A DNA stretch of 64,000 nucleotides, taken from the NCBI GenBank assembly GCA_028571685.1, contig CM053148.1, positions 88,806,001 to 88,870,000 of the forward strand, read 5' to 3'. The position numbers and the translations under genes are program-made. Below the pieces are notes generated by a model. The model searched no databases and was not told where the DNA came from. It saw nothing but the letters and a program-made list of their open reading frames with translations. This DNA is from Heterohyrax brucei (Eukaryota; Chordata; Mammalia; Hyracoidea; Procaviidae). Shown piece after piece: positions 35,210 to 46,698 of this stretch (position 1 is the stretch's first letter; every line of letters begins with the position of its first letter).

Positions 35210-38200
35210 TCATAGGGGTCTCATACAATGGTTGTCTTTTCATCACTGACTACTGTCACTTAGCATAATGTCCTCCAATTGAAACCAGGTTAAGAGATGT
35301 TTCCTGCAATCATCATTGTTCTTTTTCATTGCACAGTGTTCCACTGAGTGTATATATCATAGTTAACCTATCCATTCCTCTGTTGTTGGGCATCTGGGTT
35401 GATTCCATCTTTTTACTATTGTGGACTGGGCTGCAATAAACATTTGTGTGCATGTATCAGTTGGTGTGAATGGCCTAGATGCTGTAGGATATATTCCAAG
35501 CAGTGGAATTACTGGGTCAAATGGTATATCTATATCCAGCTTTTTAAGTAAGTGCCAGATTGCTTTCCAAAGAGGTTGCACCATTTTTCAGTCTCATCAA
35601 CAGTGTAGGAGAGTTCCAATTTCTTCATAGTCTCTCCAGCATTTGTGGTTTTGCATTTTTTGGATCATGACCAACCTTGTTGGGGTGAGGTGGTATCTCG
35701 CTGTAGTTTTGATTAGAATTTCTTTAATAGCTAATGATCATGAGCATGTCCACATGTGTTTTTTGGCTGTCTGGATCTCCTCTTTAGAGAAATGTCTGTC
35801 AATCTCCTTTGCCCATAGCTTAATTGGATGATTTGTCTTTTTCTTATGGATATTTTGTAGTACCTTATACACTATTCTGACTCGATGGCACTTGGCTTAT
35901 ACACTATGGAAATCAGGTGTCGGTCTGACGTATAGTTGCAAATGTTTTTATTCCCATTCTGTAGGTAGCCTTTTAATTTTATTGATAGAGTTTTTGGATG
36001 AGCAAAAGTGTTTGATTCGTAGTAGTTCTGACTTATCTATTTTCTCTTCTGTTGTTTGTGGTTTGTTTGACAAATGTTGAGTCTGTCTACAGTGTATATT
36101 AAAACTTCCATTGTTGTTCCTACTTTTTTCTTGGATGAGCTTTATGATTTTAGATTTGATATTTAGGTCTTTTATTCAGTTCGCTTTGGTTTTGTATGAG
36201 GTGTAAGATACAGATCTTGTTTCAATTTATTGCAGATGGATATCTAATTTTGCCAGTACCATTTGTTAAAGAGATTGTTTTTACCTCAGTTTAATGTCTT
36301 AGGGCCTTTGTCAAATATCAACTGTTCATAAGAAGATGGTGTCATCTCTGGGGTCTCAATTCTGGTCCTTTGATCTATCTGTCTCTTTTTGTACAAGTAC
36401 CAGCCTGTTTTGACTACGGTGGTACTGTAATAGGTTCTCAAGTCAGGTAGTGAGAGGCCTCCTGGTGTGTTCTTCTTCTTCAGTAGTGTTTTTCTTATCT
36501 GGGGCTTCTATCCCTCCCAAACAAAGTTAGTAATTTGTTTCTCCATCTCATTAAAAAAATGTCACTGGAATTTGGATTGGGATTGCATTATGTAAGTAGA
36601 TTGCTTTGGGTAAAATAGACATTTTGACAATGTTAAGTCTTCCTATCCGTGAGCAGGATAGGGTTCCTCATTTATGTAAGCCTGTCTTAGTTCCTTGCAG
36701 TAAGGTCTTGTAGTTCTCTTCATAATGGTATGTTATTTCTCTGGTTAGATTTATTTGTAGGTACTTTATCTTCTTAGGGCCTATAGTAAATGGTATTGAT
36801 CTGATGATTTCTTCTTTAATAATATCATTGTTGGTATAAGGGAATCCCACTAATTTACTTACATTTATCTTGTATCCTGAGACTTTGTTGATCTCTTCTG
36901 TTAGTTTGAGTAGTTTCCTTATGGATCCTTTAGGATTGTCTGCGTGTACAGTTGTATCATCTGCAAATAGGGATATTTTTAGTTCTTTACTGATGCAGTT
37001 TCCCTTTATTTCTTGGTCTTGTCTAGAACTTCTAGTACAGTGCTGAATAGGAGAGGTAAGAGTGGGCATCCCTGTCTAGTTCCTGTTCTCAAGGGAAATT
37101 GTTTCAGTCTCTCTCCATTCAGGATGACGTAGGTAGTTGGCCTTGTATAAATGGCCCTTATTGCATTGAGGAATGTGCCATCTATTCCTATTTTACTGAG
37201 AGTTTTTAGCATGAACCAGTGTTGGACTTTATCTAAAGCCTTTTCTGCATCAATAGACAAAATCAGACAATTCTTGTCTTTTGCATTATTTATGTGGTTG
37301 ATCACATTAAATGTTTTTCTGATGTTGAACCAGCCTTGTACCCCTCATATGAATCCAACTTGGTCATGATGAATTATTTTTTTGTTATGTTGTTGTATTC
37401 TCTTGACAAGAGTTTTGTTGAAGCTTTTTGAATCTAGATTCATGAGTGACATCAGTCTGTAATTCTCCTTTTTGGTTGGCTCTTTCCCTGGCTTTGGTAC
37501 CAGGGTTATGCTGGCTTCATAGAATGAATTTGGGAGTATTCCATCCCTTTTTATACTGTGAAATAGTCTCAGTAGTATTGGAGACAACTCTTCTCTAAAA
37601 GCTTGATAGAATTCTGTGGTGAAGCCATCTGGGCCAGGCTTTCTTTGGTTGGTAGTTTGCGGATGACTTTTTCAATCTTTTCCTTTGTGATGAGTTTATT
37701 AAGTTGTTCTGCTTAACCCTGTAGTAATTTTGGTAGGTAATATGAATCAAGCAATTTGTCCATTTCCTCTAGGTTTTCAGATTTGTTAGAGCATGGTCTT
37801 TTGTAGTATTCTGTTATGACATTTTCGATTTCTGTTGGATCTGTTATGACAATTCCCCTCTCATTTCTTATTTGGGTTGTTTGTTTCCTTTACTGTTTTT
37901 CTTTAGTAAGTTTAGCCAACGAGTTGTCAATTTGGTTGATTTTTTCAAAAAACCAGCTTTTGGTCTTTTCGGTTTTTTTCAATGGTTCTTCTATTCTCTG
38001 ATTCATTTAGATCTGCTCTAATCTTTAGGATCTGTTTTCTTCTCGTGACTGAGGAGTTCCTCTGTTGTTCTTTTTCTACTTGTTCAAGTTGTAGGGTTAG
38101 TTTTTGATTTAGATTCTTCTTCCTTCCAGATGTGTGCATCTATGGAGATAAACTGACCTCTGAGCACTGCTTTGGCTGTATCCCATAAATACTGGTAGGA

Positions 38201-39051
38201 AGTGTTTTCATTCCCATTGGAATCCATAAATTTCTTTATTTCATCCTTGATTTCTTCTCTAACCCATGGCTTTTTGAGCAAGAAACTGTTCAGTTTCCAT
38301 GAGTTCTACTTTCTATCTATGTTTTTTTCTGCTATTCATTTTGACTTTCATGGCTTTATGGCCTGAGAAGATCCTTTGCATTAATTCAGTGGTATGGATT
38401 TTTTTGAGAATTGCTTTCTGCCCTAACACTTAGTCTAGTCTGGAGAATGTTTCATGTGCACTGGAGAAGAAGGTGTAGTTGTCTGTTGATACATAGAAAG
38501 TTCTGTATATGTCGATGAGGTCTAGTTGGTTAATCGTGACAATAAGATCTTCTGTGTCTTTATTGAGCTTTTCTCTAGATGATCTTTCCAATATCGAGAG
38601 TGGACTGTTCAAGTCTCCCACTATTTTTGTGGAGTGATCTATCTCATTTTTCAGTACAGTCAGTGTTTCTTTGATGTATTTAGGTGCTCTAACATTAGGT
38701 GCATAAATACTTAATATTGTTAAGTCCTGCTTGTGTATTGAAACTTTCAGCAATAAATAGTGTCCATCCTTGTCCATGATGGTGGATTTTACATTTAAAT
38801 CTATTTTACCTGAGATTAGAATTGCCACCCCTGTTCTTCTTTGCTCACTGTTAGCTTGATATATATTCTTCCATCTTTTAATTTTCAGTTTTTTCCTGTC
38901 TCTAAGTCCAAGGTGAGTTTCTTGTAGGCAACACATGGATGGGTTGTGTCTCTTGATCCAAGATGTTGCTCAGTGTCTCCTTACTGGAATGTTCAGTCAG
39001 TCCACTCACATTCAATGTAATTATTCATAGGTATGTGTTTAGTGCTCTCAT
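35210..39051 (-). pseudogene. L1 ORF2 (endonuclease-reverse transcriptase), dead but recognisable
   Basis: About 1,270 codons after discounting a 32-bp insertion. Open pieces: endonuclease domain at 38,430-38,936 (CCLQETHLGL, SIYAPNVRAP, VGDLNSP, LIDIYRTFYV); linker at 37,945-38,281 (AHIWKEEE); fingers and palm at 37,345-37,587 ([28 protein letters not shown]) and 37,006-37,305 ([19 protein letters not shown]); catalytic SLFADDTTV within 36,668-37,069; C-terminus at 35,363-35,584 (QPLWKAIWHLL, IPLLGIYP, PRCPTTEEWI). The start ATG at 39,049-39,051 is followed after eight codons by TGA where the other copy has TCT/TCA. Several stops and frameshifts lie between the pieces. Confidence 0.9.
35876..35895 (+). 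mobile_element. 20-bp SINE-tail insertion with 12-bp TSD
   Basis: Twenty bases (TCTGACTCGATGGCACTTGG) lie between perfect copies of CTTATACACTAT (35,864-35,875 and 35,896-35,907) inside L1 ORF2. The insert matches the last bases of the type B AfroSINE tail. It is the smallest target-primed insertion I see in the window. Confidence 0.85.
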
Positions 39052-39484
39052 TGTGATAGATTTGTTTTTGTGTTGATGTTTTCTCTGTTGTTCTTATTAT
39101 TCCGTTCCAGGGTTTTCTTCTTTGTGAGTTGATTTTTCACCTTTTTCAGGGTTAGTTTTGTGATTGTTGAGATTCCTGTATTATGTGTCTTGATTTGATG
39201 TGTTGTATCTTTATTGTGCCTCACAACTGCTCCTCTGATCCCCCTTAATAAACTATGTATAAACCGAATTTTAGTTCCTACCAGTCTTAGTAACTTCCTC
39301 TCCATCTAGTAGGACAATAACGACCGTAGTACATCCCTCTTTTTAAGATGATGCCATCATAGTTTTCACAATATGATCACTGGATCATTTATTTCACTAT
39401 TATACCTTTGATTCAGTTTGGAACCTTCCCTAATTGAGTAGGATTCTGGGTAATGTGTCCTATATTTTCTTCTAAAATATAAAG

Positions 39485-40484
39485 TTAGTGGTTTTGTTCT
39501 TCTAAGCCAAGAAATTCTTTCAGTATTTCTTGTAGCTTTGGTTTGGTTTTTACAGAGTCTGTGAGTTTGTGTTTATTTGCGAATGTTTTAATTTCGTTTT
39601 CATATTTGAAACATAGCCAGCCAAGCCAAGTGCCGTCGAATCGGATCCGACTCATAGTGTTGCAGGATATACAATAGTTGGTTGCAAGTTCTTCTCCTTC
39701 AAGGCTTTGAATATGTCATGCCACTGTCTCCATGACAGCATTGTTTCTCCTGAGAACTCCAACAAAACCCTACAGGTTTTCCCTCTGAATGTATGCTTTC
39801 CTTTGAGTCTCACTGCCTTTAAGAGTTTCTGCTTATGTTTCATTTTGTTAAGCTTGATTATAATATGTCTTGGAGTCTTTCTTTTGAGATCTACATTGAG
39901 TGGTGTTCAATATGCATCTTGGATATCTATATTCTCTTTTTTCCTAATTTCTGGAAACTTCTCTTTCAGAGGCTCAGCTTCAATACTCCCTGTGTTCTCA
40001 GGTGTCTTGCCCTGTTCAGGAACTCCAGTTAATCATAGAGTGTTGCTCTAAATTGAATCCCACATGCTTCTTAATGCTTCTTCATTTTCCTTGTTTCTTG
40101 TTTCTGAGTACTCCTCATAGATGCTGGAGTCAGTAGCTCTGTCTTCCAAATCAGAAAGTCTCTTTTCCATTTGTTCCATTCTGTTTGCTTGGCTTTGAAT
40201 TGAAATTTCTATCTTTTGGATTTTGTTCTTGATCTATTGGATTTCAGAGTACTGGAGTCCCATCAGATTGAACAGCTTGCTTAATTTTTCATTCTACTCT
40301 ACTGCTTTTTGTGTAAAGTCTAGGAGTGCTCTCCATATAGTCCTTTTGTGTTCACCTTCTGATAGTTTCAGAAGCATTTCTTCATTTGCAGAATTCTTTG
40401 ACTGTTTCTTTTTGGGGGCTTCTGAAGCCGTGGGTGATTTCTTGATTACACATTTATCCAGAGTTTGTTGCTTTGGGGTCATAA
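39485..40484 (-). pseudogene. L1 ORF1, dead but recognisable
   Basis: Minus-strand ORF1 of about 320 codons. It starts MTPKQQTLDKC at 40,484 and is open through EEMLLKLSEGEHKR (40,294-40,494). The C-terminal RNA-binding domain appears at 39,652-39,843 as MLSWRQWHDIFKALKEKN. The last codons read LQEILKEFLGLEEQNH and then TAA (39,485-39,487). A SINE-tail insertion at 39,617 and several stops break it. Confidence 0.87.
39617..39652 (-). mobile_element. SINE type B tail insertion in L1 ORF1
   Basis: About 36 extra bases (CCAGCCAAGCCAAGTGCCGT, then CGAATCGGATCCGACT) interrupt the L1 sequence. CATAG occurs on both sides (39,612-39,616 and 39,653-39,657), but CATAG is also part of the tail itself, so the TSD is ambiguous. 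The repeat CCAGCCAAGCCAAG shows a short tandem 3' terminus. Confidence 0.75.
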
Positions 40485-41308
40485 TGTGAGTCAATAAAGG
40501 CTGGGAAAGATGCTGTGAGGATGGACTGCAGTTGTTTCTCTACACCATCTTAAAATGAAAGGTAAAAGGTATCTCACCACTTCCAAGTCAGTCAGGTTTT
40601 CAGGTGTACAGGTCCCTCCTCCCAGCTGGCTAAGTAAGTAAGCACCTTATATCCAACCACAGATGTTATAAACTATTTCAAAATACAGAAAGGCTACTAC
40701 CCTACTGGCCTCTGCTGTTGGGCCCCAGCCATAAGCAACAGTATGTAAAATACTGCTTTTCTGCCAGAACAGCTCTGTCCTCTGGGAAGGTACTGCCTCT
40801 CTGCCTATGAATTAGGTCCAGCTGAGGCCTCTGTATGGGTAACTCCACTTCCTGGTCAAACAAGATGGTGTCCCGCACATCTCTGCCTCCCTTGATATAG
40901 GCTACTCAATGGCGGAGATGGAAGGGGAGGCCAAAGGTTGTGAGATGCACAGCCTCCAAAGAGAGGCTCTCAAACTGTGGCAATTTTGCTCACCGATCCC
41001 ACCAGCTGTCCATCTGAGATTAGCTGCTAGTCAAGTCCCAGCTCTGTCTGTCAGCTAAGACAGAGAAAAAAAGTTAAAATGATGAGTTACCTTTGGTCCC
41101 TGAAAGCCAGCACTCTCTAAAAGCAGGGGACGACAAAAGAGAGGAGGATTTCCATTCATTGATATGAAGTCCAAAGTAGCAGCCCTATGCTGTGTTGTAG
41201 GGCTCACTAGGCGTCCAGAAGTCTCTGTTTAATTATTAGTTCAGGTCTTGGTTTCCAGAGGGATTTAAGGAGACATGTGTTTAGTCTACCATTTTGACTT
41301 TGCCTCCA
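40485..41308 (-). other. L1 5' UTR, antisense, non-monomeric type
   Basis: About 820 bp upstream of ORF1 in the minus-strand L1. Unlike the 5' UTR at 21,857-23,075 it shows no tandem units and no obvious similarity to it. It holds a moderately GC-rich block with CAAACAAGATGGTGTCCC near 40,856. Presumed former promoter, by L1 family knowledge. Confidence 0.7.
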
Positions 41309-41400
41309 GGAGTGTATTTGTTTGGTAATGTGTCCAAGGCAAGGGACCAGAACAATGTTCTTTGTGATCTCTAGGTTATCACTGGCTAATTTTTGGAATA

Positions 41401-41952
41401 TGAAGTCTGACAATTAAGTGCGCAAACATAATTGTTTTGAGTGCTACATAGCTCTTTGCTGAATACTATTACAGTCACTTTCAAAGTATTCCCCAAGGGA
41501 AGCTATACAAAGACACCAACACCTATTCCACCTTTCAAAGCAATTTTGGAATTCTTTCTAGAATGGCCATTGCATATGGTGACAAATTGGCAAATTCATG
41601 AACTTCATTGTATAGTTGTCTATGAGGGAGTCTTCAGTCAGTAAACAACTGTATCGGAACACTCGCCCTACTTATCTGAGCTGGCCTCCAATAACTTTTT
41701 TCTTTATTCAAAGATAAAGGAAATATTGAAAGGAAGATACTTTGATTACATTCAGGACATCAAGGATAATATGATTACACCTTTGATGGCCATTCCAAAA
41801 AAGTTTCTAAAATTGCATTGAGGAGTGCATTGTGTGCTGGAATATGTGCATAGCTTCCCTAGGGGAGTACTTTCAAGGTGACCATAATGATATTTAGCAA
41901 TAATCTAGCACTTTTTCTAGGATAAGTTTGGGAACCTAATTGTCAGACCTCA
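41401..41952 (+). mobile_element. Mariner foldback derivative, copy 2
   Basis: 552-bp element flanked by TA (41,399-41,400 and 41,953-41,954). Ends are TGAAGTCTGACAATTAAGTG and, inverted, TGAGGTCTGACAATTAGGTT. The arms of about 170 bp are inverted copies of each other. The interior, read in reverse, matches copy 1, including the junction ahead of the GCAATGGCCATTC block, so both copies descend from one rearranged ancestor and are inserted in opposite orientation. The block from about 41,620 to 41,790 encodes eroded transposase C-terminus on the plus strand. Confidence 0.9.
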
Positions 41953-41959
41953 TATATAG

Positions 41960-43120
41960 CAGCTTACCTTTTACTTCCTTAATGATGTCTTTTGTTTAAC
42001 AAGAATTTCTTACTTTTCATGTGGTATGTGTTATGAATTTTTTTCTTTAGAGTCAACATTTTGTCTGTTTTACAAAATAAATATTCACCTATAAAAAATG
42101 TGTTTTTTGTTTTCCACTAAAACCTTTACTTTTTCATAATTTACATTCGAAACTAGATGTTTCTCCAAATTGATTTTTGTTTATGGTATGATGTATTGAC
42201 TAAAAAAAATCTATTGTTCACACATAAATGACAAAGCACTATTTCTTGATACAACCATCATTTTTCTCATTACACTAAAAAGCCGGACACTTCTGTCATA
42301 AGTCGGATGGCCATATATGTTTGGGTCTATTTCTTCCTTCATTTATATTGACCTGTTTATATATTTCTGTACCAGTATGTACTATCTAAATTTTTGTAGC
42401 TGTGTGAAAGATAATTGATTTTTGTTCCCCTTCATTCCCTCCTCTGTTTCTACTTATGTTCTTTTTCAACTTTCTCATACAACTTCTGTCTCTTGTTCTT
42501 TTGTTCTTCTTCATCTCTTTCTCATCTACCTCACCTGTTTTATTTTTTTTCTGCAGGACTTCTTTGGCTATCCCTAGCCCAATGTATATCCACATATAAT
42601 TTTTAATATATTTGTGGATTTTCACACACAAAGGCTGCCAAAAAATATACAAAGATTGTGTTGCATTTATATAATTTGGTAATATGGGTTATTCTATAAT
42701 ATTGAGTTTTCCAAATTGTAAATATGATATACTATTCCTTGATTGATTTTGTGTATCCAGATTATCTTTAACACTGTTTTGCAATATTCAACATAAAGAC
42801 CACATTTCAATACCTTTTTGAAAGGTGTTATTTATGGTTCTATTTGTTTTATTTTCCGTTAGATTTTTGTTGGTATTTATAAATACACGTTTTTTTGCAT
42901 GTGCATTTTCTATTTGGCACTGATACTTAATCATTAATTCTAATGATTTGATTATATATTCTTTTGCATTATCTATATGTTCCATCTTATTAACTACAAT
43001 AATGAAATTTTTTGTTTTGTTTTCCAAATCTATGCTTCCTCTCTCTCTTGTTTTATTACATTGGTCATGATGACATATGCAGTATTGGGTAGAAGTGATA
43101 CCAGTGGGCAGGCATCATTT
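41960..43120 (-). mobile_element. Ancient L1, ORF2 3' half, antisense
   Basis: Diverged old L1 recognised by antisense blocks: AATTGATTTTTGTTTATGGT (about 42,170), GGCCATATATGTTTGGGTCT (42,308), CTTTGGCTATCCCTAGCCCA (42,562) and the downstream palm region. A 79-codon minus frame (42,788-43,027) retains scattered L1 residues. The left end lies at the mariner TA. Much older than the L1s above. Confidence 0.72.
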
Positions 43121-43959
43121 TATCATGCCTATTATCTGATAAAAATCAGAGAAAATATCAAGTAGATCTTCTTAGTCACATGTTATGGTTAGCAAAAATG
43201 ATATCCAGGAAGATTAAGTGACTTACTCAAGTTTAGATACCTAAAATATTCACAGCATGGGCTTGACTTCTCATTTCTAAGTAAATTCTTTACAAGGTTA
43301 CCTCCAAAAATATATTTTAGTCACTAACAGAATTACTTAATAATAGTATTAAAAAGTAAAAGACTTCTTTAAAAATATGTTGAACTTAAAAATTTAGATA
43401 CTAAATAATTTAATATGGAATAGTTAAATGAACAGTATTTAAAAATAAAAAATCATTCTACATTTTCAGAATGATGATGCTCTGTATGTTACAGTGATTA
43501 TAACTTTACCTTAAATAAGGCATTTTGTTTATTCAAACTATTTATAATACGCTTCCTTCAACCCATACGTCATCAACCAATACAGACTGACACAAAGAAG
43601 TGGCCTAATCATTTGTTCTATCACTTCCTATCTAAGGATGGTTAAATGCAATGGAGTTATGAGATATGCAAAACAATTAAAAAAAAGATCTTCTAGATTC
43701 TTAAATATGCATGCTTTGACTCTTATTGAGCATATGGTTTGCAATAAAAAAAGGAGTAATTTCCATTACACATTTGCAAAACAACCCAAATTGTCTGAGT
43801 CCATCAGGATGCTAAACATGAAAAGCACATTTCCTTACTGGAATAATTGTACTTCCTCCATACAGTACAAATAAATTGAAATATATGTGCTAATGTGTAA
43901 TGATAGTCCACATATTCAAATATTCTAAATGTATTCCTTGCTTTAAAGAGAAAGTTACT
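43121..43959. other. Unique AT-rich DNA, no gene seen
   Basis: No repeat or coding pattern recognised in about 840 bp. Confidence 0.55.
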
Positions 43960-46520
43960 ATTTGTTGTTATTGTTGGGTGTCCTCAAGTCAGTTCAGACC
44001 CACAGTGACCATATGTACAACAGAATGCAACTCTTCCCACTCCTGTGTGATGCTAACAATCATTGTTATACTTAAGTATGTTGTTTCAGACGCTGTGTCA
44101 ATCCACCTCAAAGGCACTCTTCTTCTTTTTCACTGACCCTCTACTTTACCAAGCATGATGTTCATCTCTAGAGATTGATCTTTTCTGATGCAATATCCAA
44201 GGTATGTGAGATATAGCCTTACTACCCTTGTTTCTAAGGAGCGTTTTGGCTGTTCCAAGACAGATTTGTTCATTCTTTTGATAGTTCACTATATATTCAG
44301 CTTTCTTTGCCAATACTATGTAAATTTTATCTGTGTTCTTTATTCATTGTCCAGAAATCCTTGTGGTTTAGTGGTTAAGTGCTATGCCTGCTAACTAAAA
44401 GTTTAGCAGTTTAACTCTGCCATGCATTCCTTGGGAATTCTATGGGGCAGTTCTACTGTCTTATAGGGTCACTACAAGTGGTTTTTTTTTGTTACTCTTT
44501 GTCTAGCTTTCACATGCATATGAAGACACTGAAATGCAATGCTGTGTCTTTTAACTTCTTGACTTGCTATTTCCATATGTGTTGATGTGAATCAAGTAAA
44601 ATGAAATCCTTGACAACATTTATCTTTTCTACATTTATTGTGTTGTTGCTTATTGGTCCAGTTTTGAGGATTTTATTTTTCTTATATTGAGGCTGTGGTC
44701 TTTGATCCTTCTCAGCATTTGAAATCCTCATCATTTTATGCAGGCAAGCTTGTGTCATCTACATAGTGTAGGTTGCTAATGCATCTTCCTCCAGTCTTCA
44801 TGCCCCATTTTTCTTCATATAATACAATTTCTCAAATTATTTACCCAGCATGCAGATTAAATGGTAAAAGATACAAGCCTGATACACACCATTCTTGACT
44901 TTAAACCAGGCAGTATCCCCTTGTTCTATTTGAATGACTGCTTTTTGATCTATGTACAAATTCCTCATGGACACAGGTATGTGTTCTGGAATTGCTGTTC
45001 TTTGTAATGTTACCCCAAATTTTGTAAGGTTCACACAATCAAATGTCTTTTAATAGTTAATAAAACACAGAAAATATTTTTTCTGGTATTCTGTGCTTTC
45101 AGCCAAGATCTATCTGATACCAACAATGATATCCCTGGTTCCATATCCTCTTCTGAACCTGGCTTGAATTTCTTGCAGTGCCCCAAAGATATATTGCTTC
45201 AGCTACTTTTAAATGATCTCCAATAAAAATTTGCTTCAGTGTGATATTAATGGTCTTGTTTGATATTTTCCATATTCTGTTAGATCACCTTTCTTAAGAG
45301 TATATATAAATATGGGTGTCTTCCATAGGGTGGCCAGGTAACTGTCTTTCAAATTTCTTGGTATAGAGGAGTGATCACTTTAAAGGCTGCATCTGTTCAT
45401 TAAAACATCTCATTTGATATTCCATCAGTTCCTGGAACCTTGTTTTTCATCAATTCTTCCAGTGCATAGTGGACTTCTTCCTTACTGCTATTGGTGCCAG
45501 ATTACACGCTATGTCCGGAAATGGTTGAAACATCACCCAGTTCTTTTTGTTATAATTACTGTGTAGTCCTTCCATATTTTGATGTTGCCTGTGTCATTTA
45601 ATTTTTCCATATAGAATCCTTCACTATTGCACCTCAAGTCTCGATTCCTCAGATCTTTCAAGTTGGAAAATGCTGAACACATTCTTTCCTTTTGGTTTTC
45701 TGTCTTTAGCTCTTTGCACATGTCATTATACATTACAATAATTTGCTTTGTATTCTCGAGACACCAGTTTAAATCTTCAGTTCAGTTCTTTTATTTCATT
45801 ATTTCTTTCCTTTGATTTAGCTACTCTATTTTCAAAACCAAATTTAAATGTCTCTTCTGACATCATTTTGGTCTTTCATTATTTCCTATATTTTCAATGA
45901 CCCCTTCCTTTCTTCCTATATGATGTTCTTGATATTGTTTCACAACTCTCCTAGCCTTTGATCATTAATGTTCAACTCACCATATCCATCCTTGAGATGG
46001 TCCCTAAATTCATGTGGAATATTCTCAAGGTGGTACATTGGATCTGGTGAACTTGTTCTAACTTTCTTCAGTTTCAACTTGAACTTGCATGTGAGCAATT
46101 GATATTCTGTTCTATAGTAGCAACCCGGCCCTGTTCTGACTGATAATACTGAATCTTTTCCATCATGTCTTCACACAGGTGTAGTTTGATTTGATTTCTA
46201 TGTATTCCATCTGGTAAGGTCCACATAGAGAGCTACCATTTATATTCTTGAAAAGATGTATTTGCAATGAAGAAGCTGTTGGTCTTACAAAATTCCATCA
46301 TGTGATTGATGGCATCATTTCTAATACCAAGCCCATATGTACCAATTCCCAATCCTTCTTTGTTTACAACTTTTGCATTCCAACCACCAGTAATTGTCAG
46401 TGCATGCTGATTGCGTCTTCAATCAATTTCAGACTCCAGAATTTGGTAAAAATCATCGGTTTCCTTATCTTTGTTCATAGTGGTTGGTGAGTATATTTGA
46501 GTACTAGTTATTTTAACTTA
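43960..46520 (-). mobile_element. RTE-clade LINE, long antisense copy
   Basis: Starts at the RTE 3' end (GTTGTTATTGTTGGGTGTCC) and runs through a mostly colinear antisense ORF: GAAATCCTTGACAACATTTA, GGTCCAGTTTTGAGGAT, GTGTCATCTACATAGTGTAG (antisense of the YADD catalytic motif region, about 44,752), CCCTTGTTCTATTTGAATGA, CAAATGTCTTTTAATAGTTA, ATGATATCCCTGGTTCCATA, CCTGGAACCTTGTTTTTCAT, and the endonuclease side near 46,380 (CATTCCAACCACCAGTAATT). It is about 2.4 kb without the SINE at 44,353; the 5' end is missing. Many stops; dead. Confidence 0.9.
44353..44491 (+). mobile_element. AfroSINE, sense, inside RTE
   Basis: Sense copy (CCTTGTGGTTTAGTGGTTAA, GGGGCAGTTCTACTGTCTTA, CACTACAAGTGG, T-run) inserted in the RTE. 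The flanks TTATTCATTGTCCAG (44,340-44,354) and TTACTCTTTGTCTAG (44,492-44,506) match at 12 of 15 positions, an aged TSD. The tail is shortened and ends in T. Confidence 0.87.
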
Positions 46521-46586
46521 TTTTCCTTGTTGACAATGGTTGACAGTGGTTGACAGTGGTTAACTTATTTTCCTTGCTGACAGTGG
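46513..46586. repeat. Local tandem duplication next to a SINE head
   Basis: TTAACTTATTTTCCTTG occurs at 46,513-46,529 and 46,560-46,576. Between the copies lie three TGACAGTGGT-like 10-mers, resembling the SINE head that follows at 46,578. Confidence 0.8.
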
Positions 46587-46698
46587 TTAAGTGCTATGGC
46601 TACTATCCAAAAGGTTTGCAGTTTGAATTTACCAAGTTCTTCTTGAACACTATGTCTTATAGGATTGCTATGAGTCAGAATTGACTTACTGATAGTAT
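46578..46698 (+). mobile_element. AfroSINE, sense
   Basis: Sense copy from CAGTGGTTAAGTGCTATGGC to TATAGGATTGCTATGAGTCA and GAATTGACTTACTGATAG. The GGGGCAGTTCTACTC block is mostly deleted. It marks the 5' boundary of the RTE match. Confidence 0.87.

Larger units (their letters stand above)
34227..41308 (-). mobile_element. Full-length L1, antisense, least decayed copy
   Basis: 7.1-kb minus-strand L1. The 3' end lies near 34,227 (T-run then ATTATGATTGAGTGAAAATG) and the 5' end near 41,308 (TAGTCTACCATTTTGACTTT, the reverse of an AAAATGGTAGACTA start). A possible degenerate TSD, AGGAATATATATTT and AGGAGTGTATTT, flanks it. ORF2 (35,210-39,051) and ORF1 (39,485-40,484) retain long open pieces, so this is the youngest of the three full-length L1s. 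Two tiny SINE-tail insertions sit inside it (35,876 and 39,617). Confidence 0.9.
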
